Of a DNA stretch of 64,000 nt, positions 17,457-25,160 are shown piece by piece. The DNA is taken from positions 1 to 64,000 of the forward strand of contig JALSQZ010000045.1 in the NCBI GenBank assembly GCA_026985055.1, read 5' to 3'. The notes under the pieces were generated by a model, which was not told the origin of the DNA, ran no database searches, and saw only the letters and a list, made by a program, of their open reading frames with translations. The first letter of the stretch is position 1; every line of letters starts with the position of its first letter. A program made the translations under genes and the position numbers. This DNA comes from Sedimenticola sp. (GTDB lineage: Bacteria; Pseudomonadota; Gammaproteobacteria; Chromatiales; Chromatiaceae).

Positions 17457-17891
17457 ATGTCGAAGATTTCTGTTCTACGCATCGTTACCGGGGTATTGGC
17501 TCTGTTGCTGGCGTATGGCGCAACCGCTGGTGTGCCCCTGTCCTGGCGGAACTGGTCAGATGATGTCTTCACCCAGGCCAGAAAGGAAAACCGTCTGGTG
17601 CTGGTTGATCTGAGCGCGGAATGGTGCGCCTATTGCAAGAAGATGGACGCCACCACCTGGCAGGACCCCGGTGTGCTGGCCGCAATCGACAAGGACTACA
17701 TTCCCGTAAAGATTGTGGATGAACATGACCCGGAACTGGCGGCGCGCTACCGGCAATATGGCCGGCCTGCCGTGGTTATTCTGGATGCCGACGGTACCGA
17801 ATTGATGCGCAAGAGAGGCTACATGAAGCCGCAGTGGATGGAATGGATGTTGCAGGGGGTAGTCCAGGAACGGGATAGTGACGAATTGTGA
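17457..17891 (+). CDS. Periplasmic thioredoxin-fold protein
   Basis: This is a 144-aa protein with an N-terminal signal or anchor segment (IVTGVLALLLAYGATA) followed by a thioredoxin fold. The active site is LSAEWCAYCKKMDATTW with Cys57 and Cys60, and the cis-Pro region is YGRPAVVILDADG. It resembles the thioredoxin-like domain of DsbD or single-domain DUF255-like oxidoreductases. It is the first gene of a four-gene run (thioredoxin, Tat-exported small subunit, GMC flavoprotein, DsbA-like) with overlapping stops and starts. This suggests that it serves cysteines of the exported dehydrogenase. Confidence 0.85.
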   Translation: MSKISVLRIVTGVLALLLAYGATAGVPLSWRNWSDDVFTQARKENRLVLVDLSAEWCAYCKKMDATTWQDPGVLAAIDKDYIPVKIVDEHDPELAARYRQYGRPAVVILDADGTELMRKRGYMKPQWMEWMLQGVVQERDSDEL

Positions 17892-18439
17892 AACGCCGTC
17901 ATTTTCTGCGCTGGGGCATGGGGGGGCTGTTGCTGGGAAATGCCGGCTTGGCAGTCGCCAAGGCCTGGGTGCCGGATTTTTCCGCCATTCGCCTGGAAGC
18001 AACGGGGTTGGACGCGGGGCATTGGGCGTTGATTGCCGAAGTGCAGGAGCATCTGCTGCCAGCGGAGAAGCACGCGCCGGGTGCAAAACAGGTAAATGCC
18101 CTGGTCTGGTTGCAATGGGTTCTGTCCGATCCTTCCGTAGAAACTTCCACGCGCCGTTTTTTTCGCCGGGGTGCGGATGACCTGGCGGCGCTTTGCCAGA
18201 AGGAATGGCAAAAGAATTTTTCCGCCTTGTCCCCGGATGAGAAAGAAGAGCTGTTGCGCAAATTCGAAACCAGGCCAGATGGCCATGATTGGTTGCGTGA
18301 GTTGCTGAATTACCTCATGGAAGCCATGCTCAGCGATCCCGTATATGGCGGCAATCCTGATCAGATTGGCTGGAAATGGCTGGAACACAAGCCCGGATAC
18401 AAGCGTCCGCCTGCTGACAAAAGGTATTTTCTGCTGTGA
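17888..18439 (+). CDS. Gluconate 2-dehydrogenase subunit 3-like protein (Tat substrate)
   Basis: This is a 183-aa protein. The N-terminus MKRRHFLRWGMGGLLLGNAG is a twin-arginine signal (RRHFLR). The C-terminus DPVYGGNPDQIGWKWLEHKP is the signature of the gluconate 2-dehydrogenase gamma subunit family. In that family the small subunit carries the Tat signal and brings the flavin subunit across the inner membrane. The start overlaps the thioredoxin gene by 4 bp and the stop overlaps the GTG start of the flavoprotein gene as GTGA, consistent with a 1:1 complex. Confidence 0.87.
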   Translation: MKRRHFLRWGMGGLLLGNAGLAVAKAWVPDFSAIRLEATGLDAGHWALIAEVQEHLLPAEKHAPGAKQVNALVWLQWVLSDPSVETSTRRFFRRGADDLAALCQKEWQKNFSALSPDEKEELLRKFETRPDGHDWLRELLNYLMEAMLSDPVYGGNPDQIGWKWLEHKPGYKRPPADKRYFLL

Positions 18440-20139
18440 CTCCCGATTATGACGTGTGCGTTATCGGCAGCGGAGCCGGTGGGTCTCCCGTCGCATTGAC
18501 CCTGGCCAGGGCCGGGTATTCCGTACTGGTTCTGGAGCGTGGTCCCTGGCTGCATACGGATGACTTCTACAAGGATGAGCTTGCCTGCTGTCTGCGGGAT
18601 GTTTACAAACCCGATCGCAGGGACGAACCGCATATCATCGAACTGGAAGACGATGATGGTGGCTGGAAATCGCAATCAACCCGCAACAGCCGCTGGAATT
18701 TCTGGAACGGCAATTGCGTGGGCGGCGCGAGCAATTTCATGAGCGGCTATTTTCACCGTCTCAAACCCCTGGATTTTCGTCTGCTTTCGGAGTTTGGTCC
18801 CATAGAGGGCGCGAACATGGCGGACTGGCCTATCGCCTATGAAGATCTGGAACCCTATTACGCCAGGGTTGAATCCGAAGTAGGGGTTTCCGGACGGGTG
18901 GTTTCCCATCCTCATGCCGAGCCGCGCAGCACCAGTGATTTTCCCCATCCGCCATTACAGGAACATCCGGTAGCCGGAATGCTGGACGAGGCGGGGCGCA
19001 AGCTGGGGTTTCATCCGTTTCCCACCCCGCGCGCGATTCTTTCCCGACCCGTGGATGAACGCAAAAGCTGTGCCTACAATGGTGGTTACTGCGGGAGTAC
19101 CGGCTGTTCCACCGGGGCCAAGGGCAGCGCCCGGGTGGCCCTGTTGGACAAGGCGGTCAAAACCGGCCGCTGCGAGGTGCGTCCCCACGCGCTGGTCAAA
19201 AGAATCATCAGTAACAGACAGGGAAGAATAACCGGTGTTGAGTATTTTGACCGTAAAGGCGCCCTGCAACAGGTGGACGCGCGTATCTATGTAGTGGCCT
19301 GTCAGGCCATAGAAACCGCCAAGCTGCTGCTGCGTTCCGCGGGGCCAAAATATCCGCTGGGACTGGCCAATCGCAACGGTCTGGTGGGAAAAAACCTGCT
19401 GTTTGCCGGTGGCGGCGCGGGATCCGGGCGTCTCCTGTACAGCAAATTCAGCAGGGACAGGGCGAAAGAGTTGGCGCAGACCGGTTTCTTCATCAATCGC
19501 GCCCTGCAGGACTGGTATGTCATCGATGACAAGAGTTTTGGTCCTAGGCAGAAAGGCGGCACTATAGATTTCGTGCATGTACACCCCAGCCCGATACTGC
19601 GTGCGCAACGCCAGTTGGAGAGCAATGGCCGGCTCAACTGGGGAAAACCGCTCAAACGGATACTGGAGCATCAGTTCAGGGATGGGGTACCGCTCAAGAT
19701 CGAGGCTTTCTGTGACTGGCTGCCGGTGGCGGACAGCTTTGTCGATCTGCACCCTTCATACAAGGACAAATGGGGCATGCCTGTTGCCAGGGTGCGGGCG
19801 GGATTCCATCTGCGCAATCTCCAGGTAGGCTGGTACCTGGCTGCCAAAGGCGCGGAAATGCTCAAGGCCATCGGCGCCGAAGGAGTGATATCCTTTGCGT
19901 CCGGCGCGCCGCCCACCAATCTTCTGGCGGGAACCTGCCGCTTTGGAGAAAACCCCGAAACCTCGGTTCTGGATGCCAATTGCCGGGCGCACGAACTGGA
20001 TAATCTGTATGTCACCGATGGCAGCTTCATGCCTACCGGTGGTTCCGTCCCTTACACATGGACAATTTACGCCAACGCCTTCCGGGTCGCCGATCATCTG
20101 GTCGGGCGTCTTGGAGGCATCAGGAGAGAGAACACATGA
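18436..20139 (+). CDS. GMC-family FAD dehydrogenase (gluconate 2-dehydrogenase large-subunit-like)
   Basis: This is a 567-aa flavoprotein with the FAD-binding motif YDVCVIGSGAGGSPVALTLA at the very N-terminus and no export signal of its own. WNFWNGNCVGGASNFMSG and the C-terminal NLYVTDGSFMPTGGSVPYTW are GMC-type segments. Cys212, Cys219 and Cys224 form a cluster (SCAYNGGYCGSTGCSTGAK) where related gluconate, fructose and glucose dehydrogenases bind a 3Fe-4S cluster. A cluster here is therefore likely but inferred. It probably crosses the membrane bound to the Tat-bearing partner. The usual multihaem cytochrome c subunit is absent from the neighbourhood. The substrate is unknown (sugar acid, polyol or other alcohol). 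The start is GTG 18436. Confidence 0.87.
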   Translation: MTPDYDVCVIGSGAGGSPVALTLARAGYSVLVLERGPWLHTDDFYKDELACCLRDVYKPDRRDEPHIIELEDDDGGWKSQSTRNSRWNFWNGNCVGGASNFMSGYFHRLKPLDFRLLSEFGPIEGANMADWPIAYEDLEPYYARVESEVGVSGRVVSHPHAEPRSTSDFPHPPLQEHPVAGMLDEAGRKLGFHPFPTPRAILSRPVDERKSCAYNGGYCGSTGCSTGAKGSARVALLDKAVKTGRCEVRPHALVKRIISNRQGRITGVEYFDRKGALQQVDARIYVVACQAIETAKLLLRSAGPKYPLGLANRNGLVGKNLLFAGGGAGSGRLLYSKFSRDRAKELAQTGFFINRALQDWYVIDDKSFGPRQKGGTIDFVHVHPSPILRAQRQLESNGRLNWGKPLKRILEHQFRDGVPLKIEAFCDWLPVADSFVDLHPSYKDKWGMPVARVRAGFHLRNLQVGWYLAAKGAEMLKAIGAEGVISFASGAPPTNLLAGTCRFGENPETSVLDANCRAHELDNLYVTDGSFMPTGGSVPYTWTIYANAFRVADHLVGRLGGIRRENT

Positions 20140-20882
20140 ACAGAAAAAAATTCATTGCCACCCTCGGTCTGCTGTCCGCAATGGGTATTTCAACCAGCGC
20201 CCTGACGGCTGAACCGGCCTTGAGCGATGCGCAGAAAGCAGAAGTGGAGGCGATTATTGGTAGCTATCTGAAGGAGAACCCCGAGGTGGTTATCGAGGCC
20301 ATTCAGGCCTGGCGCAGCAAACAAGAGGCCGCAGAAGAAGCCATGAAAAGGGAGGCTGTCAAGGAGCTGCACGCGGAAACGGCCCATACCCTTTCGCCGG
20401 TTTGGGGTAATCCGGACGGGGATGTCACCGTGGTGGAATTTTTCGACTACAACTGTCCCTACTGCAAGTCGGTTTTTCCCGGCATGAAACAGCTCATTCA
20501 GAAGGATGGCGGGATCAGAGTGGTGATGAAGGAATTGCCGGTGTTGGGTAAGAATTCACTCTATGCCGCAAAGGCGGCCCTGGCTGCACAGCAACAGGGC
20601 AAGTACGAACAGTTTCATGCGCGCATGATGGGCAAGGAAAGTCGGCTTTCTCCTGATGGCGTGCTGGCCGCGGCAAAGAAAGTCGGCCTGGATATCAACA
20701 GGTTGAAAAAAGACATGGAATCCGCGGAAGTGGCCCAGGAGCTGGATCGCAGCAGCGTCTGGGCCCAGCGTCTCGGGATCAGTGGTACGCCGGCTTTTGT
20801 GATTGGTGACGAGCTGATCCCTGGCGCCATCGACGCCCGCCAGATGAAGCGTTACGTGGAAAAGGCCAGAACAGCCAAATAA
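20136..20882 (+). CDS. DsbA-family periplasmic disulfide oxidoreductase
   Basis: This is a 248-aa protein with a signal peptide (MNRKKFIATLGLLSAMG... ending near ALTA) and a coiled N-terminal helix. The DsbA-type thioredoxin fold has Cys107 and Cys110 (FFDYNCPYCKSVFP) and cis-Pro in GISGTPAFVIG. It resembles Com1/BdbD-like DsbA proteins. ATG 20136 overlaps the flavoprotein stop as ATGA and has AGGAG upstream. With the thioredoxin-fold protein at the head of the operon, the dehydrogenase pair is flanked by an oxidant and a probable reductant, as if its cysteines need redox handling. It ends at a strong terminator. Confidence 0.9.
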   Translation: MNRKKFIATLGLLSAMGISTSALTAEPALSDAQKAEVEAIIGSYLKENPEVVIEAIQAWRSKQEAAEEAMKREAVKELHAETAHTLSPVWGNPDGDVTVVEFFDYNCPYCKSVFPGMKQLIQKDGGIRVVMKELPVLGKNSLYAAKAALAAQQQGKYEQFHARMMGKESRLSPDGVLAAAKKVGLDINRLKKDMESAEVAQELDRSSVWAQRLGISGTPAFVIGDELIPGAIDARQMKRYVEKARTAK

Positions 20883-20883
20883 G

Positions 20884-20909
20884 GGCATCTCGATTTTTCG
20901 AGAAGCTCT
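20884..20909. repeat. Isolated MITE-B terminal hairpin
   Basis: GGGCATCTCGATTTTTCGAG followed by AAGCTC closely resembles the palindromic end of the MITE-B copy at 22053-22078. It sits 1 bp after the stop of the DsbA-like gene. No second end is visible. Confidence 0.45.
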
Positions 20910-20919
20910 CAAGAACAAA

Positions 20920-20948
20920 CAGGCCCGCGCCGTGGCGGGCCTGTTTTT
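20920..20948. terminator. Rho-independent terminator
   Basis: CAGGCCCGC and GCGGGCCTG form a GC-rich stem followed by TTTTT. It lies between the convergent DsbA-like gene and doxX and probably ends both transcripts. Confidence 0.88.
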
Positions 20949-20957
20949 CCGTTGGAT

Positions 20958-21416
20958 TCAGCATTTCCTGCACAACAGGTGGTCCACGGACAGCTTTCCC
21001 GGCCCGTGGAATACCGTGATCAGCAGCATGGTGCCCCAGAGCATATGTTGTTGCAGACCGGCAGCGCCTTCAGCGCTGAACAGAAAGCTGCTGTAGGAAT
21101 ATACCGCAACTGCATTGAACAGGAACAGAGCCAGGGCGGAAAAGCGGCTGGCGATGCCCAGGGCGACGAGTATCGGCAGGCCAAGTTCCGCTGCGGTGCC
21201 GGCCCAGGCTGCCAGTTGCGGGCTGAGCAGGGGCACATTGTATTCGTATTCGAACAGCATCAGGGTGCTGTCCCAGCTCTGGATCTTGACCAGACCGGAT
21301 TTGAAAAAGGCCAAGGCCACCCACAGGCGAACCGCAAGGTCAAAAAGAGGGGCAATCGCGTCCAGCAGTCGTGCTGTCGCGCTATAGGGTTTTACCAGGG
21401 TCTGCAGCAGACTCAT
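20958..21416 (-). CDS. DoxX-family membrane protein
   Basis: This is a 152-aa inner-membrane protein with four hydrophobic segments (LFDLAVRLWVALAFFKSGLV, then AAWAGTAAELGLPILVALGI, FSALALFLFNAVAVYSY and MLWGTMLLITVFHG). The first of these has the DoxX pattern RLWVALAFFKSGLVKI. DoxX proteins are often found at the end of bufferin operons (bufA-bufB-bufC-doxX). Here the bufferin precursor gene is next upstream on the same strand, with a repeat element between them and no bufB or bufC. GAAGGAG precedes the ATG. The biochemical role of DoxX in such clusters is not settled. Confidence 0.85.
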   Translation of the reverse strand: MSLLQTLVKPYSATARLLDAIAPLFDLAVRLWVALAFFKSGLVKIQSWDSTLMLFEYEYNVPLLSPQLAAWAGTAAELGLPILVALGIASRFSALALFLFNAVAVYSYSSFLFSAEGAAGLQQHMLWGTMLLITVFHGPGKLSVDHLLCRKC

Positions 21417-21479
21417 GTTTTCTCCTTCACAGGAGGAGGATGCCTCGCAAAAGACATCCTCCGGTTATTGACGAGTTAG

Positions 21480-21554
21480 CAGGGTGTTGAAAAACGCAGT
21501 TTTTCGACATCCTGTGCGCGGTATAAGGATATACCGCCATTTTCAACATCCTGT
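21480..21554. mobile_element. Element C, 75-bp MITE-like palindromic repeat
   Basis: The ends are CAGGGTGTTGAAAA and TTTTCAACATCCTG, inverted with one mismatch. Inside are two further hairpins: the left end pairs with TTTTTCGACATCCTG at 21498-21512, and GGTAT pairs with ATACC around 21531. It has no coding capacity. It lies between the bufferin gene and doxX, where bufB and bufC would be expected. Only one copy is present in the window, so mobility is inferred from structure. Confidence 0.6.
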
Positions 21555-21568
21555 TAACAAAATGGCGT

Positions 21569-21817
21569 TTATTTCTTCACCTTGCCGCCAACGATTTTTT
21601 CACAAGTGCCTTTGGGTACATAAATCCACTCGTCGGGAGCCCCGTCCTTGCTGGATTGTCCGGCGCAGGCATGGCCGGAAGTGCCACAGTCATTCATGCC
21701 GGCCTTGACGATGCCCATGCATTTTTCAAAGCCGGGTTTGCCGGCCATGGCGGCGCCGCTGATGCCCAGAGACAGCATGGCTACGGTTACTGCGCTGAGG
21801 ATGATGGATTTTTTCAT
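21569..21817 (-). CDS. bufA1: Bufferin-type metal-binding peptide precursor (DUF2282, BufA1-like)
   Basis: This is an 82-aa precursor with a Sec signal peptide ([20 protein letters not shown] to AMA) and a core with four cysteines, C33, C44, C51 and C72. They lie in [20 protein letters not shown], then ACAGQS, and [15 protein letters not shown], the DUF2282 pattern. Bufferins are periplasmic metal-binding peptides; in studied cases the MNIO enzyme BufB (DUF692) with BufC (DUF2063) modifies core cysteines and the product protects against copper. No bufB or bufC gene lies in this window, only a doxX. The peptide may be modified by enzymes encoded elsewhere, or act unmodified. AAGGAG precedes the ATG. 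Confidence 0.87.
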   Translation of the reverse strand: MKKSIILSAVTVAMLSLGISGAAMAGKPGFEKCMGIVKAGMNDCGTSGHACAGQSSKDGAPDEWIYVPKGTCEKIVGGKVKK

Positions 21818-21926
21818 GAAGAATCTCCTTGCTGGATTGTGGTAAAGCGGATTTCCGAATTGGTGAGAGCATCAGGGTGCATTGCACAAGCTCATGCTCT
21901 GAATCCACGGATCAGAAAAATATATT

Positions 21927-22078
21927 GGGAACCTCGAAAAATTCCTTCTATGGAATTTTTCTCGTCGCAAAGAGAAAATGCGATTTCCTCTTTGCTCACA
22001 TTTTCAATCACTAGTGGTGATTGAAAATGGTGGGACATCCCTTGCCCCACTCGGGCATCTCGATTATTCGAGATGCCC
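21927..22078. mobile_element. MITE-B, 152-bp copy
   Basis: The left end GGGAACCTCGAAAAATTCC and the right end, which reads inward as GGGCATCTCGAATAATCG, are imperfect inverted repeats. TATT flanks the element directly on both sides (21923-21926 and 22079-22082), a 4-bp target duplication. The interior contains a palindrome around TTTTCAATCACTAGTGGTGA and matches the copy at 29321-29471 in inverse orientation. It encodes nothing. Confidence 0.82.
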
Positions 22079-22110
22079 TATTGGGCCAGTGCTGTGCATG
22101 GCCTGGATAC

Positions 22111-22396
22111 TATTAACCCGGTATCAATCTATGCCATCCTCAGGACGTCAGACAAAAGTCAGAACGCGGCGCGCTTCGCAGGCAATGGTGATTCCATTGG
22201 CAAGAAGCGCAACAAAGTGCTGGCTTTTGTCTGACGTCCCAATCTTTTTTCAATTCAATCGGTTCGGCCACCACGAGCACCCCCGTGGACGTCGTTGCCG
22301 CACCTCGACAGGGGATCACCCTGTCTTCGGTGCGACGCCTCGCCACGGATGCGCTCGTGGTGGCTGAGGGTGACATAGATTGGTGCCTGGTTAATA
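22111..22396. mobile_element. Element D, 286-bp nested palindromic element
   Basis: Outer inverted repeats of 33 bp (22111-22143 and 22364-22396, five mismatches) begin TATTAACC and contain CAATCTATG. Between them are two internal hairpins. GGACGTCAGACAAAAGTCAG at 22143 pairs with 22220-22239. GCCACCACGAGC near 22267 pairs with GCTCGTGGTGGC near 22353. There is no plausible coding frame. The structure suits a folded-DNA or structured-RNA mobile element. It occupies the stretch upstream of the DUF3379 gene where a sigma-factor gene would be expected. Confidence 0.6.
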
Positions 22397-22583
22397 TGAC
22401 CCGAGTCGCACGGACTTTATTTCCAGTGGTGGAAATATATGCTGATTGGTAAGGGTCTTGGTAGATGACGGCAGTAGCGCCGGGAGTTATCGGGATGTTG
22501 AAAAAGTCCCTCCGTGGATGTTTCCGGCCCCGGAACCGGAAAGTGCGAAAATCGGTGCAACAGCCTGTCGTGGAGCCAAACCC

Positions 22584-23294
22584 ATGAATTGTGAAGATTT
22601 CCAAAAGCGTCTGCTGCAGGACCCCTTCTGCACAGATGCCGAATTCCTGCAGCACAAGGAACATTGTGTTTCCTGTGAGGAAGAGTGGAAGCGCGCCCAG
22701 TCGTTTGAACAAATGTTACACAACGTGGTCATGCAGCCCTCATCCACGCCGGGGGAGATCAGACTGCATGCGCCGCAACGCCGCCTGTGGCAACGCACCT
22801 GGATGAAAATGGCCTCTGTGTTGCTGCTGCTGGCCGCCAGTCTTGGCGGTTACAATCTGCTACGGCACCTGTTTTCCCCCGCGAGTCTGGCCGATGTGGT
22901 GACGCATCACATTCAGGCAGAACCCGATTTTCTGCGGCACACGGAAACCCTGGATGAACTATCCGTGGCGACCCTGTTTGCCTCCATGGGATTCGAGCTG
23001 CGAACCTCGCTCAAGGGGGTGACAGCGGCCCTGCCTTGCTGGATACGCAAGGGCCGGGGGGTTCACATGGTGCTGCGGGGAGAGCAGGGTGCGGTAAGCC
23101 TGCTGCTGATGCCGGGCGAGTATCTGGATGAGCGTCAGGAACTGCAGGCCGAGGACTGGTCCGGAGCGCTGATTCCCGAACCCTGGGGAAGCCTGGCAGT
23201 CCTGGTGTCTGCCGGGGAAGATACGGATGCTGTTGTATATCTTGTGGAACGGAATCTGCGCTGGAAGGGAAAACCGGCTTCCCGGCGCTTCTGA
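22584..23294 (+). CDS. DUF3379-like membrane protein (putative anti-sigma type)
   Basis: This is a 236-aa protein. The N-terminus has a zinc-finger-like arrangement, MNCEDFQKRLLQDPF then EHCVSCEEEWKRA, reminiscent of anti-sigma factors. One membrane segment (MASVLLLLAASLGGYNLL) follows near residue 75, then a periplasmic domain with SMGFELRTSLKGVTAALPCW and VVYLVERNLRWKG. DUF3379 proteins are usually encoded right after an ECF-type sigma factor gene. Here the upstream 700 bp hold only repeat elements, so the partner is missing or elsewhere. ATG 22584 is chosen because the Cys motif starts there. A MITE-B copy begins 1 bp after the stop, its TGAT duplication including the stop codon. Confidence 0.75.
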   Translation: MNCEDFQKRLLQDPFCTDAEFLQHKEHCVSCEEEWKRAQSFEQMLHNVVMQPSSTPGEIRLHAPQRRLWQRTWMKMASVLLLLAASLGGYNLLRHLFSPASLADVVTHHIQAEPDFLRHTETLDELSVATLFASMGFELRTSLKGVTAALPCWIRKGRGVHMVLRGEQGAVSLLLMPGEYLDERQELQAEDWSGALIPEPWGSLAVLVSAGEDTDAVVYLVERNLRWKGKPASRRF

Positions 23295-23295
23295 T

Positions 23296-23537
23296 GGGCA
23301 TCCGCAAAATCGGGATGCCCGAGTGGGACAGGATTGAAAATCTAACCCGCATGTTGCACCGGATAGCATGACAGGTACGAATTGTATCCAGCATACTCGT
23401 CACGCAACATGCTGTAATTCATGGTAAAAAACCCACATTTTGCGCGTTCTGGTGCAACATGCGGGCTAAGCAAAGAGGAAATCGCATTTTCTCTTTGCGA
23501 CGAGAAAATTCCATGGAAGGAATTTTTCCAAGTTCCC
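23296..23537. mobile_element. MITE-B copy interrupted by MITE-A
   Basis: The left end starts GGGCATCCGCAAAATC and the right end is AATTTTTCCAAGTTCCC. TGAT flanks both sides (23292-23295, which contains the stop codon of the DUF3379 gene, and 23538-23541). The interior matches the copy at 29321-29471 but lacks about 30 bp and carries a MITE-A insertion between GATTGAAAAT and GCAAAG. It is therefore an older insertion that became a target. Confidence 0.78.
23346..23465. mobile_element. MITE-A, short 120-bp copy nested in MITE-B
   Basis: Termini CCCGCATGTTGCACC and GGTGCAACATGCGGG are exact inverses, flanked by CTAA on both sides. The interior from GGATAGCATGACAGGTAC onward matches the full-length copies, but about 120 bp of the left interior are deleted. 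The termini differ from the long copies (CGCATG instead of CGAATA), so two terminal subtypes exist in this genome. Confidence 0.85.
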
Positions 23538-23574
23538 TGATGTTCAGCGGGTAGGCAAAGCGCCTTTTACCAAG

Positions 23575-24303
<729 letters not shown>

Positions 24304-24347
24304 GGATTTTCCTCGGGATGGTTGCGGGTGAACGGACAGGATTCTAC

Positions 24348-25160
24348 CTATTCGTGAAGATTGTGTTCGATAAGATCATTCAGGTGTTCGATGGCCGTGA
24401 GCAGGTCGTTTTCTTCTTCCTGGGATGGAATCACGGCGTTTACGCCGCAGTCGCCATAACCGACACGGACTCCCACGGCACTGACGTTGTCACTGATGTT
24501 GGCGGCATTGGTTTCTGCGGCATTGCCGAGCATCTGCAGCGCCTTGCTCAGGGGAAATACATTGCACAGGGTATCCACCAGCTGTTGCTGTGGCAGTTGT
24601 CCCCACAGGCCGTCGGAACAAAGCAGAAGCACATCTTCCGGACGCAACAGTATCGGAGGTTCGGTGGCGGGCATGGGGGCGCTGCGCAGACCGCCTATGC
24701 AGCGGGTCAGGGCGCGGTTGGCGGTGAGCGCGCCATTTTCGTCGCGTTGGGCAACGCTGTGATCGGTGGACTGAATATAGAGTTGTCCGTCGCGCAGCAG
24801 ATAGAAACGGCTGTCCCCGGCGTAACTCCAGTGACAATGCCCATCCTGCAACAGCGCCATGACGATGGTAGTGCGGGGTGCTATCGTGGGTCGCTGACTC
24901 TGGCCGTACTGAATGATGTATTCATGAGCGCGGTTGATGCAGTGATGAAAAAACAGGCGCGGGGTCGCTATCGGAACGGGAGTGCGCGTAAACAGCTGCT
25001 CACAGACATTGAGTGCAATCTGCGCGGCGACTTCGCCCTTGGGGTGGCCTCCCAGCCCGTCGGCCAGAACCAGCAGGCAACTTCCTTCCTTGTCAAAGAT
25101 AGCGCAGCGATCCTGATTGTTGGGGCGATCCCCCTGCAGGGAAATACGGGCCTTTTCCAT
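24348..25160 (-). CDS. PP2C-family serine/threonine phosphatase
   Basis: This is a 270-aa protein phosphatase. The metal-binding motifs are [56 protein letters not shown] and [14 protein letters not shown], a complete PP2C set. It starts at the stop of the protein kinase gene (1-bp contact), so kinase and phosphatase are cotranscribed and probably act on the same targets. A kinase/PP2C pair between rph and yicC-gmk occurs in several gammaproteobacteria. Such pairs often regulate type VI secretion or other processes, but no substrate is visible here. Confidence 0.92.
   Translation of the reverse strand: MEKARISLQGDRPNNQDRCAIFDKEGSCLLVLADGLGGHPKGEVAAQIALNVCEQLFTRTPVPIATPRLFFHHCINRAHEYIIQYGQSQRPTIAPRTTIVMALLQDGHCHWSYAGDSRFYLLRDGQLYIQSTDHSVAQRDENGALTANRALTRCIGGLRSAPMPATEPPILLRPEDVLLLCSDGLWGQLPQQQLVDTLCNVFPLSKALQMLGNAAETNAANISDNVSAVGVRVGYGDCGVNAVIPSQEEENDLLTAIEHLNDLIEHNLHE

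Noticed and set aside
22140..22712. Open frame of 190 codons on the minus strand over element D
   Set aside because: It spans the inverted repeats of element D and the start of the DUF3379 gene; composition and lack of motifs argue against coding.
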